Part shown: positions 33,900 through 46,324 of the stretch, one piece after another
Layout of the letters: each line of letters starts with the position of its first letter
Numbering within the stretch: position 1 is the stretch's first letter
Assembly (NCBI GenBank): GCA_951217055.1
Contig: OX578276.1
Span: 157,307,223-157,371,222 of the forward strand
Length of the DNA stretch: 64,000 bases
Direction of reading: 5' to 3'
Source of the DNA: Gerris lacustris
Taxonomy: Eukaryota; Arthropoda; Insecta; Hemiptera; Gerridae
Translations under genes and position numbers: made by a program
The notes under the pieces: model-generated
Databases searched by the model: none
The model's input: only the letters and a program-made list of their open reading frames with translations
Told to the model about the DNA's origin: nothing

Positions 33900-34250
33900 G
33901 GTACCAGATCTCATTCCACTTCTGTCCGGTACCTGGGGCTACATATATCGTCGTCTAACATGGGCACATCACACCAAACAAAAACGCCAATCAAATCACA
34001 AACATAAACACCAATCACATGCTATAAAATTTTAAACAGACAACTCATCTATAACACCATAATAAAACCTACATGGACACAAGGCATTCAATTTTGGGGT
34101 TGGACCAAACCTGCCAATTCCAAGCCAAGATCCTAAGAAAAAAAAGACCAAACTTCTTGCATACAACTCCACAAGACAGTGAGACATTTTCATGTTTTCG
34201 CTCTGCGTAAACTACCGACAAAAAATTAAATATAAACGGTAATTTATTCA
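33900..34250 (+). pseudogene. Jockey-type reverse transcriptase remnant
   Basis: From about 34033 one frame reads LNRQLIYNTIIKPTWTQGIQ followed by FWGWTKPANSK. This matches the thumb region of Jockey elements (a Y-x-x-I-x-x-P-x-W-x-x-G-I-Q-x-W-G pattern). A frameshift near 34125 leads into QAKILRKK. Only about 60 residues survive. Confidence 0.65.
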
Positions 34251-34930
34251 AGTAATTGATAAAAGTAGATGGAAGATAATTTTTATTCTTATCTCTACAC
34301 CGGCACTGCCGCGGCTTGATTACAAACGATTGAATTCAAAGACGCCGGCCCGCGTCTACGAATTGTTAATATGCCTTCATACTAGGTAGGGCCGAGAGGG
34401 CTGAGAGTTGATGGCAACCTCCTGTACTTTCCAAACTCCCTGTCACACGTTAAATATTTTCGACTTTCTTCGGCCCTACGAAGCGCGATAGGGTAAGGCA
34501 CTATAGCTGGAGACTGGATTTCAAACCTCCTTTACATTTCTAACACCCTGTTATAATTTTCTGAGTTTTTAAGCTAAAAGTAACGTAACGTTTTTGACTT
34601 ATGTTCCATAGCCTAAACATGATAATGTCAAAATAGCTGACGCCCCGCGCGCACCCCCTTCTATATTTCAAATATAGTCCTTCATGACGACCTCAAAGTA
34701 CCCTTTGTCCGTGAATTAGGTATATATTTCCCGATACAAATCCTCCCATGACCATTGTCCTTTCTGACCATTCCAATCCACTATTCCACAGTCTGGCTTC
34801 CCGGTCCATTCCTGATAATCCTCCTAGACGCCTGAAGAGGCAGTGGCCACGTGACCTCTTAGACAACTAATTATATTTACTTTTTTTTCCTAAATTAAAT
34901 TTATACATTGTTTCTTAATATTACACGTAA
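34251..34930. other. Unclassified block with GC-richer patches
   Basis: Contains ACCTCCTGTACTTTCCAAAC and a similar AACCTCCTTTACATTTCTAA 110 bp later, each followed by a C-rich phrase with CTGT. This is a weak internal repeat. No ORF. Confidence 0.3.
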
Positions 34931-35470
34931 TAGTACTTTACGCGTCTAGTGCAGAAAGTAGCATTTTGCAAGCCAGTGTGGAGTTAGCACACGAGCGACA
35001 GCGAGGGTATAAAACCATCGCCCTAGGGCGGTAAAGAAGAGGAATTCTCCAGCTTTACGCACGATTAGCGAGTTTGTTTACATTTAACAAAACTAATTTG
35101 CTGTTCTTTTATTAAAGTAACTGATTATATCGAGTTTTTAATGAAAAACAATGAGTGAATCAAGTGACTTTGACGAAAATGTATGGAGAATAATACTCCT
35201 CCAGAAATAATTAATTCGGCAAAAAATACAACTCAAGAATTAATGCCATCTTTATCAAGAGAGAGATACGAACTTACATACAGCAAGTTTATTTTTTTTC
35301 TGTATTTATTATTTAAATCTAACAATCGTAGATAAAGTACGGTACGCAACTCGTGCGAAAACGACATTTTGCATTGGTCGTGTGGTTTTACTACCCTCGC
35401 TGTCGCTCGGGTGCAAACTCCACACTCGCATGCAAAATGCTACTTTCCGCACACGACGCGTAATGTACTA
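34931..35470 (+). mobile_element. TIR element TAGTACATTACGCG, complete copy (540 bp)
   Basis: Ends are TAGTACTTTACGCGTCTAG and ...GACGCGTAATGTACTA. The inverted similarity runs about 80 bp (GTAGCATTTTGCA, ACACGAGCGACAGCGAGGGT). Flanks are GTAA and TTAA; the other copy has TTAA, suggesting a TTAA target with one mutated base. Inside is a frameshifted copy of the ORF at 15457-15777. Confidence 0.7.
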
Positions 35471-36330
35471 TTAACTGCAGTAATTAAATAAATTTAAAAA
35501 AAAAATCGTTCTAGAGACACATTTTTATATTCGGACCGGATATAAACGGTTCAACGACAAGTAGCCCATTATATAAAACTGACCAAACAACACTTTTCTT
35601 CATATTATGTTTTGTTTATTTATTTATTTTCTTATATATTTCGTGTCCAATAAAATATCTCCATCCCGCTGTAAAACATCTTTGAAAAAAGAAATGATTA
35701 AATGAGAAATGAAGACACTGATGGTCCGGATGTTATATTATATAATGTAAATAAAAAGTTTAGAAAATAATATTATATTTATATAATGCTAAGAATATTA
35801 ATAATAAAAATGTTAGAAAACAGCGTAAAACTAGAAGATTCAAAGAATGTTTAAAAGGTAGATGGTTGAATGAAATAACGTTAGTTGGTCGGTAAGCGGA
35901 GGCGGGAGGTTGGGAACCCTATAAATATAAATAATGTACCCGAGGTCCCAACAGGTGTACATATAATATCCAACATCCACCGGCTTAACTACCATTTAAG
36001 ATTTTTATCCCGATTAAAAAATATCGGCCCTTTGCCAAATTTTTTTTCCTTCACTAAAAATACATTAAATTTATTAATGTGACCTCAAATGGTCTATTAG
36101 TTTTTTTGTTTTTTTTACTTTTAGACACCTTGAAGTTTAATAATTATAGGTCTAGCTTAAATTTTTTGGTATGCAAATTAAAATTTTAGGTAACTTAAAT
36201 TTTAACAAATTAAATGATGCAAACTTTACAGAAACATACGTTTAAGCGAGGCCTCCTCATTTAAGATGTTTGGGTATCATATTATACTATTTGTTATTAT
36301 TATTACATTTATAACATGATTAATAAATAG
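35471..36330. other. AT-rich intron filler
   Basis: No gene, no repeat with clear ends. Confidence 0.4.
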
Positions 36331-38197
36331 ACTGCCGATTGATGTGGCACATAGCTTCCTCGCATGCTGTCACGTACTTTTTTATTTGATGTTTTTACCA
36401 GTGGCGGATCTAGACCTTGCGGGGCCCTGGGCGAGATAAAATGGCGGGGCCCCCTAGGATAGAGCGGGGATTGCTGATAAAAAACAAAGTAACTTAATAA
36501 TAAACCACTTATAACTTGATCCTATTTTACGGCAAATTCCCTTCACTTAGGGCCAACATTTTTGCTCTCAAAATAATTCAAAACTTTTAAAATAATTACA
36601 ATTCTGCTCATGATTTTAATCTAACATATTATTTGAACAAAAACCCCCTCAAATTATATAGTTTTCAACTAATCATCATTTTCTTTGCAAACGTAATCGA
36701 AAAGAACATTTTCATTGTAAAGATTAAGCTCTATATATTTTCAGCTTATAACTTTCCATTTTAGTGCCGAGTTTTTAGTTCAATTTTCAAAGACACATTT
36801 TAAGGGGGGTCCGGGGGTCCTCCCCCGGAAAATGTTGTAAATATGACCTCTCAAAACAGCGTTTTTATGAATCTCTGAGGTGAAGTTTCTCTTTGACATC
36901 AATTGGTAAAACTGCACTAAATGGCCCAATTATTTCGTACTGTCCGATATACTTAGTTTTTTTTACTATTCCTTTTTACAGGATTTGTCTTTTTTACATA
37001 TCTCTGTAAATTGTCATACGATTAAGGTTATGTAGTATCTCGATAAATTCAGTATTTTATTTATTTGTTTTTAAAATAATTCACGAAATGTCACGTTTTA
37101 TAGGGTAATGATAGAAGTTTATTGATAGGCCAGGTCAAAAAGTACTAAACTCAACCTAAACTTACCATATCCTCCCATACTTTTCCCTAAAATTAAAAAA
37201 AATTGAATACATCGAGATGCTACAACCGAAATCGTTTTTGTAATGCAAAAAGGAACAGTTTGAAAAAACCGAATTAAATTGGACGTTTAGATATAGGTGG
37301 GGCACATAATGAAGGTTTACCCCACAGAATAAATAACAAAATCGTCATCATTTTGAGAAGGGGGAGGGTGAGAAAACACTAGGACGTTAACTCACTTAAT
37401 TTTATATGGAGCGGGGCCCCGCGGGCTATCTTAAACATAAAAAAATATTAATCTATATTTAATAACTTATTTATTCGGCATTTTCATAGCGAGGGGCCCC
37501 GCGAAAAGATAGTTAGGTATTAGGCTCTACCATGTCAACTAAATTCCTGAATTTTATAATTCTTATATTTCATGTTTTGTACATGGCACGGGGCCCCGCG
37601 GACAATCTTCACTATGAACTATAAATTTGCCTGTAAAGTATAAGTATTTTATTTTAATTTTCTATGGCGCGGGGCCCTCCAAGGCGCGGGGCCCTGGGCG
37701 GTCGCCCCCCTCGCCCCCCCCCCCTGGATCCGCCCCTGGTTTTTACAAGCCATTATTGTCTAATTTGTTTGTTTCCCCTGATTTTTTAATCTGTCAAAAA
37801 TGTTTTGAATTTTTTACTTGAATTGAAGTATCAATCAAGCAAAACTTATATTAAAGCGCAGACGGTTCAAAGTAATATGGGGCTATTATGTTATGTAATG
37901 TTATTTTATGTTAGAAACAAATAAGCGTAGAAAGTTGAAACTTATATAGGGCCAACAATGGCTTAATCATGACCTACCACCCAAATTTCATTAGAATTGG
38001 ACGTGCAGTTTTTAGGATATATTGGTTCGCAAAAATTGAACGACAGACTGACAGGCAGACACGGCACCGATAATGTTCCCTGATGTCTGAAACGGATTTC
38101 TGTCTTGGAATTTTTGAAATCATAGACCAAAAATTTATTTTGTTCTTCAGAACGACATAGCTTCCGTTACCTTCGGTAAGCTCGGAAGCAAAACACA
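36331..38197 (+). repeat. F1 copy split by a hAT-like element
   Basis: Left part 36331-36398 (GATGTGGCACATAGCTTCCT) and right part 37739-38197, ending CTTCCGTTACCTTCGGTAAG and CTCGGAAGCAAA. The halves join exactly at the 8-bp duplication. Confidence 0.8.
36399..37738. mobile_element. hAT-like non-autonomous element, 1340 bp
   Basis: Starts CAGTGGCGGATCTAGACC and ends GGATCCGCCCCTG, the inverted form. Flanked by a perfect 8-bp duplication GTTTTTAC (36391-36398 and 37739-37746), the hallmark length of hAT elements. Several CGGGGCCCCGCG-type palindromes punctuate the right half (about 37410, 37490, 37590, 37670). No transposase ORF. The stretch GGTCCGGGGGTCC to TCTGAGGTGAAGTTT (about 36805-36890) recurs in the element at 43017. 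Confidence 0.9.
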
Positions 38198-38648
38198 TCT
38201 AAGGATTAAGCAGTTTATTTTCTGACCACACGAATATATACAATTATGCAATACCGGTTTATTTACTCACTAATGAAACAATGATATTATATAATAAACA
38301 GGTCAAGTGTGTGCTAGTCAGCACACAGCGAGGGTCCGTAGGCACACTATATAGGCTTTTAAAATGCTAAAAAACTGGTCTGATATTCTCAAAACACACT
38401 CTGATAAAGTATTTTTTTGCTACTGAACCGGACTACAACCATATAAATACAACGAAACGACCATAATTATAAGAAAAACCTATTTTGTCAATAATAAATA
38501 AAATAATATTTTTTTTCTCGAAATTTCCGGAGTTTTCACCGTTTACTTCACACCGTTTACACACATTCTTCGGCTCTTTAATAAGTGGCGCCTCAAATTT
38601 AGTGTTTTCGGCGCAGAATATATATTAATACTACATATTATGCATTAG

Positions 38649-38650
<2 letters not shown>
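38198..38650. other. AT-rich intron filler
   Basis: No gene or repeat recognised. Confidence 0.35.

Positions 38651-38728
<78 letters not shown>
38651..38728. repeat. (AT)n microsatellite
   Basis: About 38 AT units. Confidence 0.95.
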
Positions 38729-38731
<3 letters not shown>

Positions 38732-38909
38732 ATTATTTTTTTTTTTTATGTTTATAAATGCCATATGTATGTATGTACATAAAGATTCTTTTGAGAGATG
38801 AGTTTTAAAAATAATTCCAAACTAAAAATGTTGTTGCTAACGAAGCAAAACTAATGCGAGATCAAAAAATAGACTCTGAGCTGAGCAGCTAGATTTTAGA
38901 ATATGAAAT

Positions 38910-39065
<156 letters not shown>

Positions 39066-39611
39066 AATATATATGTAATCAAGCCAGGAGAATATTTTTC
39101 CCAGTTTGAAAACCAATATTGTCTGCAAGATATTATAGAAGACAGTGAAACTAAGAGAACAGTGGATACGATTAACTAGCCGCCTTTGTACCAGACTCTC
39201 TTCTGCTGTGAGGTAATTATAATGTCTCAAATTTGTAAAGTTTTAAGAATTCATATTCAAAATGGACAGAGAGATCAAAGAGATATCTCACAGACAATTC
39301 AGTTATGCCTATCCAACATATATCTAAAATATCAGATACGTCTGATTTACTGTCCTCTACACATTTTTTTTTTTCTATTTTAAAAAATATACTAATTCTT
39401 TTGTATTTATAGAATATATAATTTTATAATGAATTATAAACTTAATAAATTCACCTTAGAATAATACTATATAGAAGGAGGATCACTGATAACATTGAAG
39501 CCAACTTTGGTTGTGTCCCTTAATCCGCATTCTAAAAATTCATTTTTGTAATTTGTGACGTCATAACTCTAAAATTATTTGCCTTCGGTTTTTTAATTTA
39601 GTTTTTAGTAA
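39066..39611. other. Intron filler
   Basis: No gene seen; nothing recognisable apart from AT-rich stretches. Confidence 0.35.
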
Positions 39612-39735
39612 ATTTTAATTGAAGCGAGCGTAGCGAGCTTCCTACATTCAACGAAATATGCTCCATGTCTGTCTGTCTGTCTGTCAGTAACGTTCACGCG
39701 TGTGACGATAACTTGAGTAACGATTCACTTGATAC
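39612..39735 (-). repeat. F4 fragment with (GTCT)n
   Basis: GAAGCGAGCGTAGCGAGCTT, ACATTCAACGAAATATG and (GTCT)n, then CGATAACTTGAGTAA. This is the reverse of the end of the 6340-7140 copy. Confidence 0.6.
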
Positions 39736-40385
39736 CCCACTCAAAATTTTGAAAAAATATTTTTTTCCCCCTGACAGCAATTAGCCGCCATCTTGGATTC
39801 CCAGTTAATCCGACCAAGTTGCTATTCTTATTTTTTCTTTGGCCCATCAGACTGCACATTTTGCATATTTTTCTATATTTTTAGTAAGAGCGGAAATATA
39901 GTTTTAGGGGGGGGGGGACAAACTAAATTTCGATGTTTTTTGACAAAAATGCGGGAAAAATTAAACGCTTTCTACAAGTGTTATATATTTTTGTAATCTA
40001 TTCTCAATACCTTTCATTTGATACCTCACTCAAAATTTTAAAAAATATTTTTTTTCCCGGGACATCAATCAGCCGCCATCTTGGATTCCCAGTTAATCCG
40101 ACCAAGTTGCTATTCTGATTTTTTCTTTGGCCCATCAGACCGCACATTTTGCATATTTTGCTATATTTTTAGTAAGAGCGGAAATACGATTTTAGGGGGG
40201 GGGGGACACGCAAAATTTCGATGTTTTTTGACAAAATGGCGCCGAAAATTGAACACTTTCCCTAAGTGATATATATATTTGTAATCTACTCTTTAATACC
40301 TATCATTTGATACCCCACTTAAAATTTAAAAAAAATATTTTTTTTCGCATGACGTGAGTTATCCGCTATTTTGGATTTGAATAGC
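39727..40385 (+). repeat. F3 tandem repeat, about 2.3 units of about 290 bp
   Basis: TTGATACC(C/T)CACT(C/T)AAAATTT occurs at about 39729, 40018 and 40309. Within units: GCCGCCATCTTGGATTCCCA, CCCATCAGAC(T/C)GCACATTTT, a G run, and GATGTTTTTTGACAAAA. An inverted relative lies at 13242-13620. Confidence 0.85.
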
Positions 40386-40635
40386 TGATAATTTTGAGTT
40401 CGCTATATTTTTCCTGTGTGCGCGTCAAAACGATCTTTAATATTGGAAAGTTTCACGTTTCTATCTCTTTTTATTCAAAAGGTATTGGAACCGTACAGAG
40501 TGACAGACAGACAGACAGACACATGAACGAAACTATAAGAGTTTCTTTTTTTGGTTTTACCAATGAAACCCTAAAAATATACATATTTGATGGCCAAAAA
40601 TACTATCTAAAATCATATAATAACATTTTTTTGTT

Positions 40636-40692
40636 AGAGGTGGTTAGAGGTGGTTAGAGGTGGTTAGAGGTGGTTAGAGGTGGTTAGAGGTG
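40636..40692 (+). repeat. 11-bp tandem repeat, five copies
   Basis: AGGTGGTTAGA unit, near perfect. Related to 31141-31330. Confidence 0.9.
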
Positions 40693-40816
40693 TGGAGTAT
40701 TATTTTTATACAAATGTTGTTGCAAGTGATTGGTGCAGAAAAATGCAAATTTTAGTCTAACAAGAGTTGGGTGTTGTCAAATATGTCTGTCAGATCCATT
40801 ATAACGAAATAATTCA

Positions 40817-41931
40817 ATTTTTCATTTCTTGTCCCATTCATTCAAGTTTTCATTTGTGTCCCATTCATTCAAGTTTTAATTCGTGTCCCATTCATTCAAG
40901 TTTTAATTCGTGTCCTATTCATTCAAGTTTTCATTTGTGTCCCATTCATTCAAGTTTTAATTCGTGTCCCATTCATTCAAGTTTTCATTCGTGTCCCATT
41001 CATTCAAGTTTTAATTTGTGTCTTATTCATTCAAGTTTTAATTTGTGTCCCATTCATTCAAGTTTTAATTCGTGTCCCATTCATTCAAGTTTTCATTTGT
41101 GTCCCTTTCATTCAAGTTTAAATTCGTGTCCCATTCATTCAAGTTTTCATTTGTGTCCCATTCATTCAAGTTTTAATTTGTGTCCCATTCATTCAAGTTT
41201 TCATTCGTGTCCCATTCATTCAAGTTTTCATTTGTGTCCCATTCATTCAAGTTTTCATTTGTGTCCCATTCATTCAAGTTTTAATTCGTGCCCCATTCAT
41301 TCAAGTTTTAATTCGTGTCCCATTCATTCAAGTTTTCATTTGTGTCCCATTCATTCAAGTTTTAATTCATGTCCCATTCATTCAAGTTTTAATTTGTGTC
41401 TTATTCATTCAAGTTTTAATTTGTGTCCCATTCATTCAAGTTTTAATTCATGTCCCATTCATTCAAGTTTTCATTTGTGTCCCATTCATTCAAGTTTTAA
41501 TTCATGTCCCATTCATTCAAGTTTTAATTTGTGTCTTATTCATTCAAGTTTTAATTTGTGTCCCATTCATTCAAGTTTTAATTCATGTCCCATTCATTCA
41601 AGTTTTCATTTGTGTCCCTTTCATTCAAGTTTAAATTCGTGTCCCATTCATTCAAGTTTTCATTTGTGTCCCATTCATTCAAGTTTTAATTTGTGTCCCA
41701 TTCATTCAAGTTTTTTATTCGTGTCCCATTCATTCAAGTTTTAATTTGTGTCCCATTCATTCAAGTTTTCATTTGTGTCCCATTCATTCAAGTTTTCATT
41801 TGTGTCCCATTCATTCAAGTTTTCATTTGTGTCCCATTCATTCAAGTTTTCATTTGTGTCCCATTCATTCAAGTTTTCATTTGTGTCCCATTCATTCAAG
41901 TTTTCATTTGTGTCCCATTCATTCAAGTTTT
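40817..41931 (+). repeat. 27-bp satellite array with 513-bp higher-order period
   Basis: Unit CCCATTCATTCAAGTTTTCA plus TTTGTGT, about 41 copies. Variants (TCTTATTC; CCCTTTC with TTTAAATTCG) recur exactly 513 bp (19 units) apart. The last seven or eight units are almost identical. Because 27 is a multiple of three, long frames stay open on both strands; these are not considered genes. Confidence 0.95.
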
Positions 41932-42052
41932 TTGCTTATAATCAGTGGATTCAAATCATAGTTACTAACTACAAATAATTATGTCACTCTTAATTAATAA
42001 TTTTGCAGTCTAGCTGCATAGTAAGACAGTAAGAAAGAAACAGCTGACAATA

Positions 42053-42111
42053 TCCTGTAATATAATATCCTGTAATATAATATCCTGTAATATAATATCC
42101 TGTAATATAAG
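42053..42111. repeat. 15-bp tandem repeat, four copies
   Basis: TATCCTGTAATATAA unit repeated without change. Confidence 0.9.
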
Positions 42112-42971
42112 CCAACAGTTTGTACGAGACATGAAATATTGGCCAAAACCATCAGAGAAATTACAAATAACTGTCACGATTCTGTTCAACTAGACCTTGG
42201 CAGAAGCGGAAGGAAAACTTCCGTTTTTAATTTCTCAAATACTTAGTACAAGTGTAGTACAATGTACAGAGGTATGATGTGTGAAGTGGCTGCAACTCTC
42301 TTCCACGGGACTAGTAAAATGTGCCTAAAATATGGTCTAATTGCTAGGTTCCAACTAGTGGTTCATCCTACCCGTCTAGTACTAGTAATAGCACCTTTCT
42401 ACTACTACTGCTACTAGTAACAATGCATAAAGAGAATGTATTGTGATGGCGCAACACTGATTTTGAAATGTTTTGGACCTTTAATGTCTTCTAAAAACAA
42501 ATTGCTTTGTTATAAACAAAGGCAACTTGTCTGATATCTATTGTTCTAAAGAGATAAATTCTCTGTTGAACATTTTCTTGCGATTTAACAACAAACTTTT
42601 AAAATAGTGCAATTTTCGCTGTAGTTGATGATTATTATTCCTTTATAAAATTCTATGCATCCAACATAATTTCAATGGTAGTTAATACATTGACAGTATC
42701 AGGTTATGATCTTTCATTGATTTCATTAAATTGATCTTCATTGATATTCTTAGAAAATATTATATTTAAAGCCCTCACGTTTCTCTTTTAATGCAAGGGG
42801 AGAATAATACAGCATTCAAACCAAGTTAAAATAAAGACAAAACAAAATTAAATAAATAAAAATTTCCTAAAACATTATGCAACGATTTACACGAACGCAG
42901 AAAATGCACAAAACAGTTATCAGAGCAGTTAGAAATACCATATTTATAAATTTATAATCTGTACGTATAAA
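42112..42971. other. Intron filler
   Basis: No gene. A local cluster of CTAGT/ACTAGT words lies at 42308-42420. Confidence 0.35.
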
Positions 42972-43745
42972 ATTAAAATTTTGTCTGTGTATTAATCAGA
43001 ATTGCATAATTTTTGGCAGAAGCGATCATAGGTCAATAGTTCTGGGGGGCTAAAGCCCCCCCATGTCTTGTGGGTTTAGTATACATTTTAGCGTATCAGG
43101 AAGCAACACATTTATATATTATATGTATGTTGTTACAGTCCTTTCCGGTGGCAATCCTATGCAGTGGCGTATCCAGCGGCAAAGTCTGGGGGTGGGGGGT
43201 ATTCGTATACAACTAATAAACAAAAAAACATCTCCGCGGCCAAGTAACAACAACTGTGTTTAGAACGGATTCGTTAGAAGTGTAATGCTGATGCTTACTG
43301 CAGTTGCAGTACAATATCTTACTGTAAGTCATGGGCGTCGTCTGCAGTTAATTAATGAGGGGGGGGTCCGGGGGTACACCCCAGGAAATTTTTTGAAATA
43401 TAACCCCTTAAAACAGCGCTTTTATGCATTTCTGAGGTGAAATTGATAATTTGAATCCTGGGGGGGCTAATTTGGTTTCTGGGGGGGCTCAAGCCCCCTT
43501 AGCCCCCCCCCCTAGGATCGCCACTGATTTTGGATACTTTTTCATTTTATACATTCCGAAAACCAAATCCGTTCTTAAATTATTTCGTATGTGCATCTGT
43601 CGCCTCCACATAAAACTGGCAAAACAAAATCGATTTACTTTTTAGTAGAGGCGTGTGCCAACATGCTGCGGATATTGAAGGCTTGGTTTCATAGAAAAAT
43701 ATTGAGTTAAACCAAAGTTATTAACAATTTTATAAAAATAACCTA
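42972..43745 (+). repeat. F7 copy split by a second hAT-like element
   Basis: 42972-43016 and 43527-43745 align with 33480-33775. The break falls in the phrase ATTTTTGG|...|ATTTTGGA. Confidence 0.65.
43017..43526. mobile_element. hAT-like element, 510 bp, possibly composite
   Basis: Ends CAGAAGCGATCATAGG and CCTAGGATCGCCACTG are inverted copies with three mismatches in 16. The flanking 8-mers ATTTTTGG and ATTTTGGA are nearly equal. Inside, GCAGTGGCGTATCCAG at about 43160 looks like the end of a further nested hAT element. GGGTCCGGGGGTAC to TCTGAGGTGAAATTG repeats part of the element at 36399. G/C homopolymers are frequent. Confidence 0.65.
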
Positions 43746-43928
43746 ATTTTCTTAACTATGTTGGTTATTGAGTTTATCATAAAAAAATGGCGCATAACTC
43801 CCACAGTTTTTAATCTAGAGGTTTGAAACTTAGCACAAAAATTAGTCCTTATAAATGAAGTTGTGCCGCCCGGAAAATATATGAGACTAACAATAAGCTC
43901 ATTATCACTTACCATCCCAATTTCATTA

Positions 43929-44052
43929 ATAATAAATAATAATAATAAATAAGTTTATTGTTTTTAAACATAGAGTTTTTACAATAGAGTTCCGGTTACT
44001 TTCCAGTACACATGTGTTTATTATTAGACATTATTGTTTTATTAAGTTACTT

Positions 44053-44083
<31 letters not shown>

Positions 44084-45362
44084 AATCATATATATCTTAA
44101 CATATTGATAAAAAAAAAACCTAATTAAATTAGTAAAATAAATAAATAAACAAAAAAAAAATAAAATAAAACAAATAAAGATATTTGGTGGCTTATAATT
44201 TTTTTTTTCTTTTAAAGGTAATTTTAATTTTACAGTTAAGTATGAATATAAAAATATTAAAGGGAAACTAATATTTTATTCGTTTCTAAGAGAGGCTCTA
44301 ATTCTTAGTGCTTCTTTTACATATCGAAAAGCCTGTTTATTGTTTGTGCATCTTTAATTGTCAGCAGGTTCTCTAAGCTAGAGGGGACGTCGTCCAACCA
44401 GTAATTCCTTATAGCCTTATAATGGGGACATCTGAAGATTAAATGTTCCAGGTCTTCTTTTTCGTCCAAATTACAAACAGAGCATTTGTTAGAGCCATCC
44501 AGGACATAAGTGTTTCCTTGCAGCAGTACACGGTAGTTATCCACCTTGCCTACTCTTAGCTGACTAATTAGTCTAAGTTTCTCTATAGGTAATCTGAGCT
44601 TTAAGTATTCTTCACCTGTTCCTAATGAGCTTATGTACTTATAAAGAGGGTTATAGTGCGAGTTCAGTGCCGCTTCCACTTCATCACTTATCGATTTATT
44701 TAAAGCTTTTTGAATCAGACTAGGAAGTTCTCTGCGTATCTCCCGTGCCGTTCTTGATTCGAGTACATATTCCCCGTGGATTGATTGCAAGGTGTTTTTC
44801 AATTGGGAATACCAATTGAATTGTAGTTTATTGTCCGTAGACTGGTCTGTTTGGACTAGTTTGTCGAAACAAGCTCTAGGGAGTCGGGTGTTAGGCATAT
44901 CCATCAGCTTGCTCCACCACACGACCATTCTTTTCAGGATTTCGACTCTCACCTTATGTCTACCTGTCTCTAGCCGCACGAAGTGGTTTGGAGTACATCT
45001 AGGCCATCGGAATACATTCTAAAATAGTTGGTTTGTGCACATTCCAGTTTGTCGATGTACCTACCTGGGAGCCCAAATTTCCGAACAGTAGAGAAGAGTT
45101 GAACTAACTATTGAGTCGTATAATACATATTTTGTTTCCAGGGTTTCTGACTTTGTTCGTCTCAAAATGTCTTGGACTTTTGCTGCAGCTATCGACGCTC
45201 GGCTTAGGAAATCGTCCGATGTTCTGAGGAATATTCCTGAGGAATAGAACTTTACCCCGAGATACTGATATTCCTTCCTTACTTCAACACTCTCTCCTCG
45301 GTAGAAAAGTGGTTTCATTTTTTTAGAAATATTGCCAGAATGAAAGATGACTGCTTTGGTTG
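43929..45362 (-). mobile_element. Non-LTR retrotransposon C, 5'-truncated
   Basis: Minus strand. The 3' end at 43929 is a (TTATTA)n-like tail after AATAAA words. The 5' end at 45362 is truncated within the RT thumb. Target duplication AATTTCATTA at 43919-43928 and 45363-45372. Confidence 0.8.
44317..45318 (-). pseudogene. C-terminal part of the RT protein of element C
   Basis: Two frames. 45061-45318 codes for KEYQYLGVKFYSSGIF ... LLYCSEIWAPR, the RT thumb. 44317-44979 codes for a 220-residue tail with KCSVCNLDEKEDLEHLIFRC, a CCHC-type knuckle common at the C-terminus of such elements. A frameshift or stop lies between 44979 and 45061. The catalytic RT blocks are lost by truncation. Confidence 0.75.
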
Positions 45363-45594
45363 AATTTCATTATAATCGGAAGAGTAATAGTTTTTATGTA
45401 TGTTGGTTCGCAAAAATTGAGCCACCGACTGACAGACAAACACAGAACCAAACATTTTCCCTGATGTCTGAAACGAATTTCGGGTCTTGGAATTTTTAAA
45501 ATTGGAGCCATTAAAAATAAGTTGTTTTCCAGAACGAAAACTTAGCTTCCACTACCTTTGGTAACCTCGAGAGCAAAGTAAATACCATAATAAA

Positions 45595-45596
<2 letters not shown>

Positions 45597-45657
<61 letters not shown>
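45597..45657. repeat. (AT)n microsatellite
   Basis: About 30 AT units. Confidence 0.95.
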
Positions 45658-45661
<4 letters not shown>

Positions 45662-45914
45662 TAATGACTATATCTCAGTTTGATATGTATTTATATGTGT
45701 TCTACAACATGTTTCAAACTATATCTCAAGTTGCTAAGATTTTTATTTATGTCTTGTACATACATAATAATTTATTAACAAATGTTTCGTATGTTTTATA
45801 AATTATATTTACAATAAAAAAAAAATCCTTTCGTTTAAGTCATAGCTAATATTTATGAGACAGTCATCGTAATTTTATTTGGACGCCACTCAACATCTTT
45901 AGCGGCTTTCAAGT

Positions 45915-45917
<3 letters not shown>

Positions 45918-45986
<69 letters not shown>
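45918..45986. repeat. (AT)n microsatellite
   Basis: About 34 AT units. Confidence 0.95.
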
Positions 45987-45988
<2 letters not shown>

Positions 45989-46324
45989 ATTTGTTTTGCC
46001 AAAATAACTGTTGGGATGAGGAGAATTTTATTTATTATAATGTTTGCCTCGTGGGGAATTGAGAGAAGTGAGGTTACAATAACTCACCTGGTTGGGGATT
46101 GTTCCGAACTGAAATCATGAATGAAAAGCTAAATATAGTTTGGAATTGGCTTCTCTTCTTAGAGGAATCCCATGTCTTAAATTAATTATATCTAGTTTTG
46201 GAACCCTCACACAAGGGATTAGCTGTGTTTTCTTAGATCGTAAAACAGTCATGAAAATAAAATACACTTTCACTTTGCCATTTTAGAGAAGCATCATATA
46301 AAAACTAAATTAAGATTAAGAGCC

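Larger units (their letters stand above)
43862..45575 (+). repeat. F1 copy split by non-LTR element C
   Basis: Left part ends ACCATCCCAATTTCATTA (43911-43928). The right part restarts AATTTCATTATAATCGGAAG (45363) and runs through GACTGACAGACAAACACAGA to CTTCCACTACCTTTGGTAAC. The 10-bp phrase AATTTCATTA is present on both sides. Confidence 0.75.

Noticed and set aside
40817..41931. CRISPR array
   Set aside because: Repeats are directly adjacent with no unique spacers, and the DNA is eukaryotic.
40767..41978. Long overlapping ORFs on both strands (CPIHSSF and NEWDTNENL repeats)
   Set aside because: The 27-bp unit has no stop in several frames, so open frames are automatic. There is no start context, no signal and no non-repeat domain.
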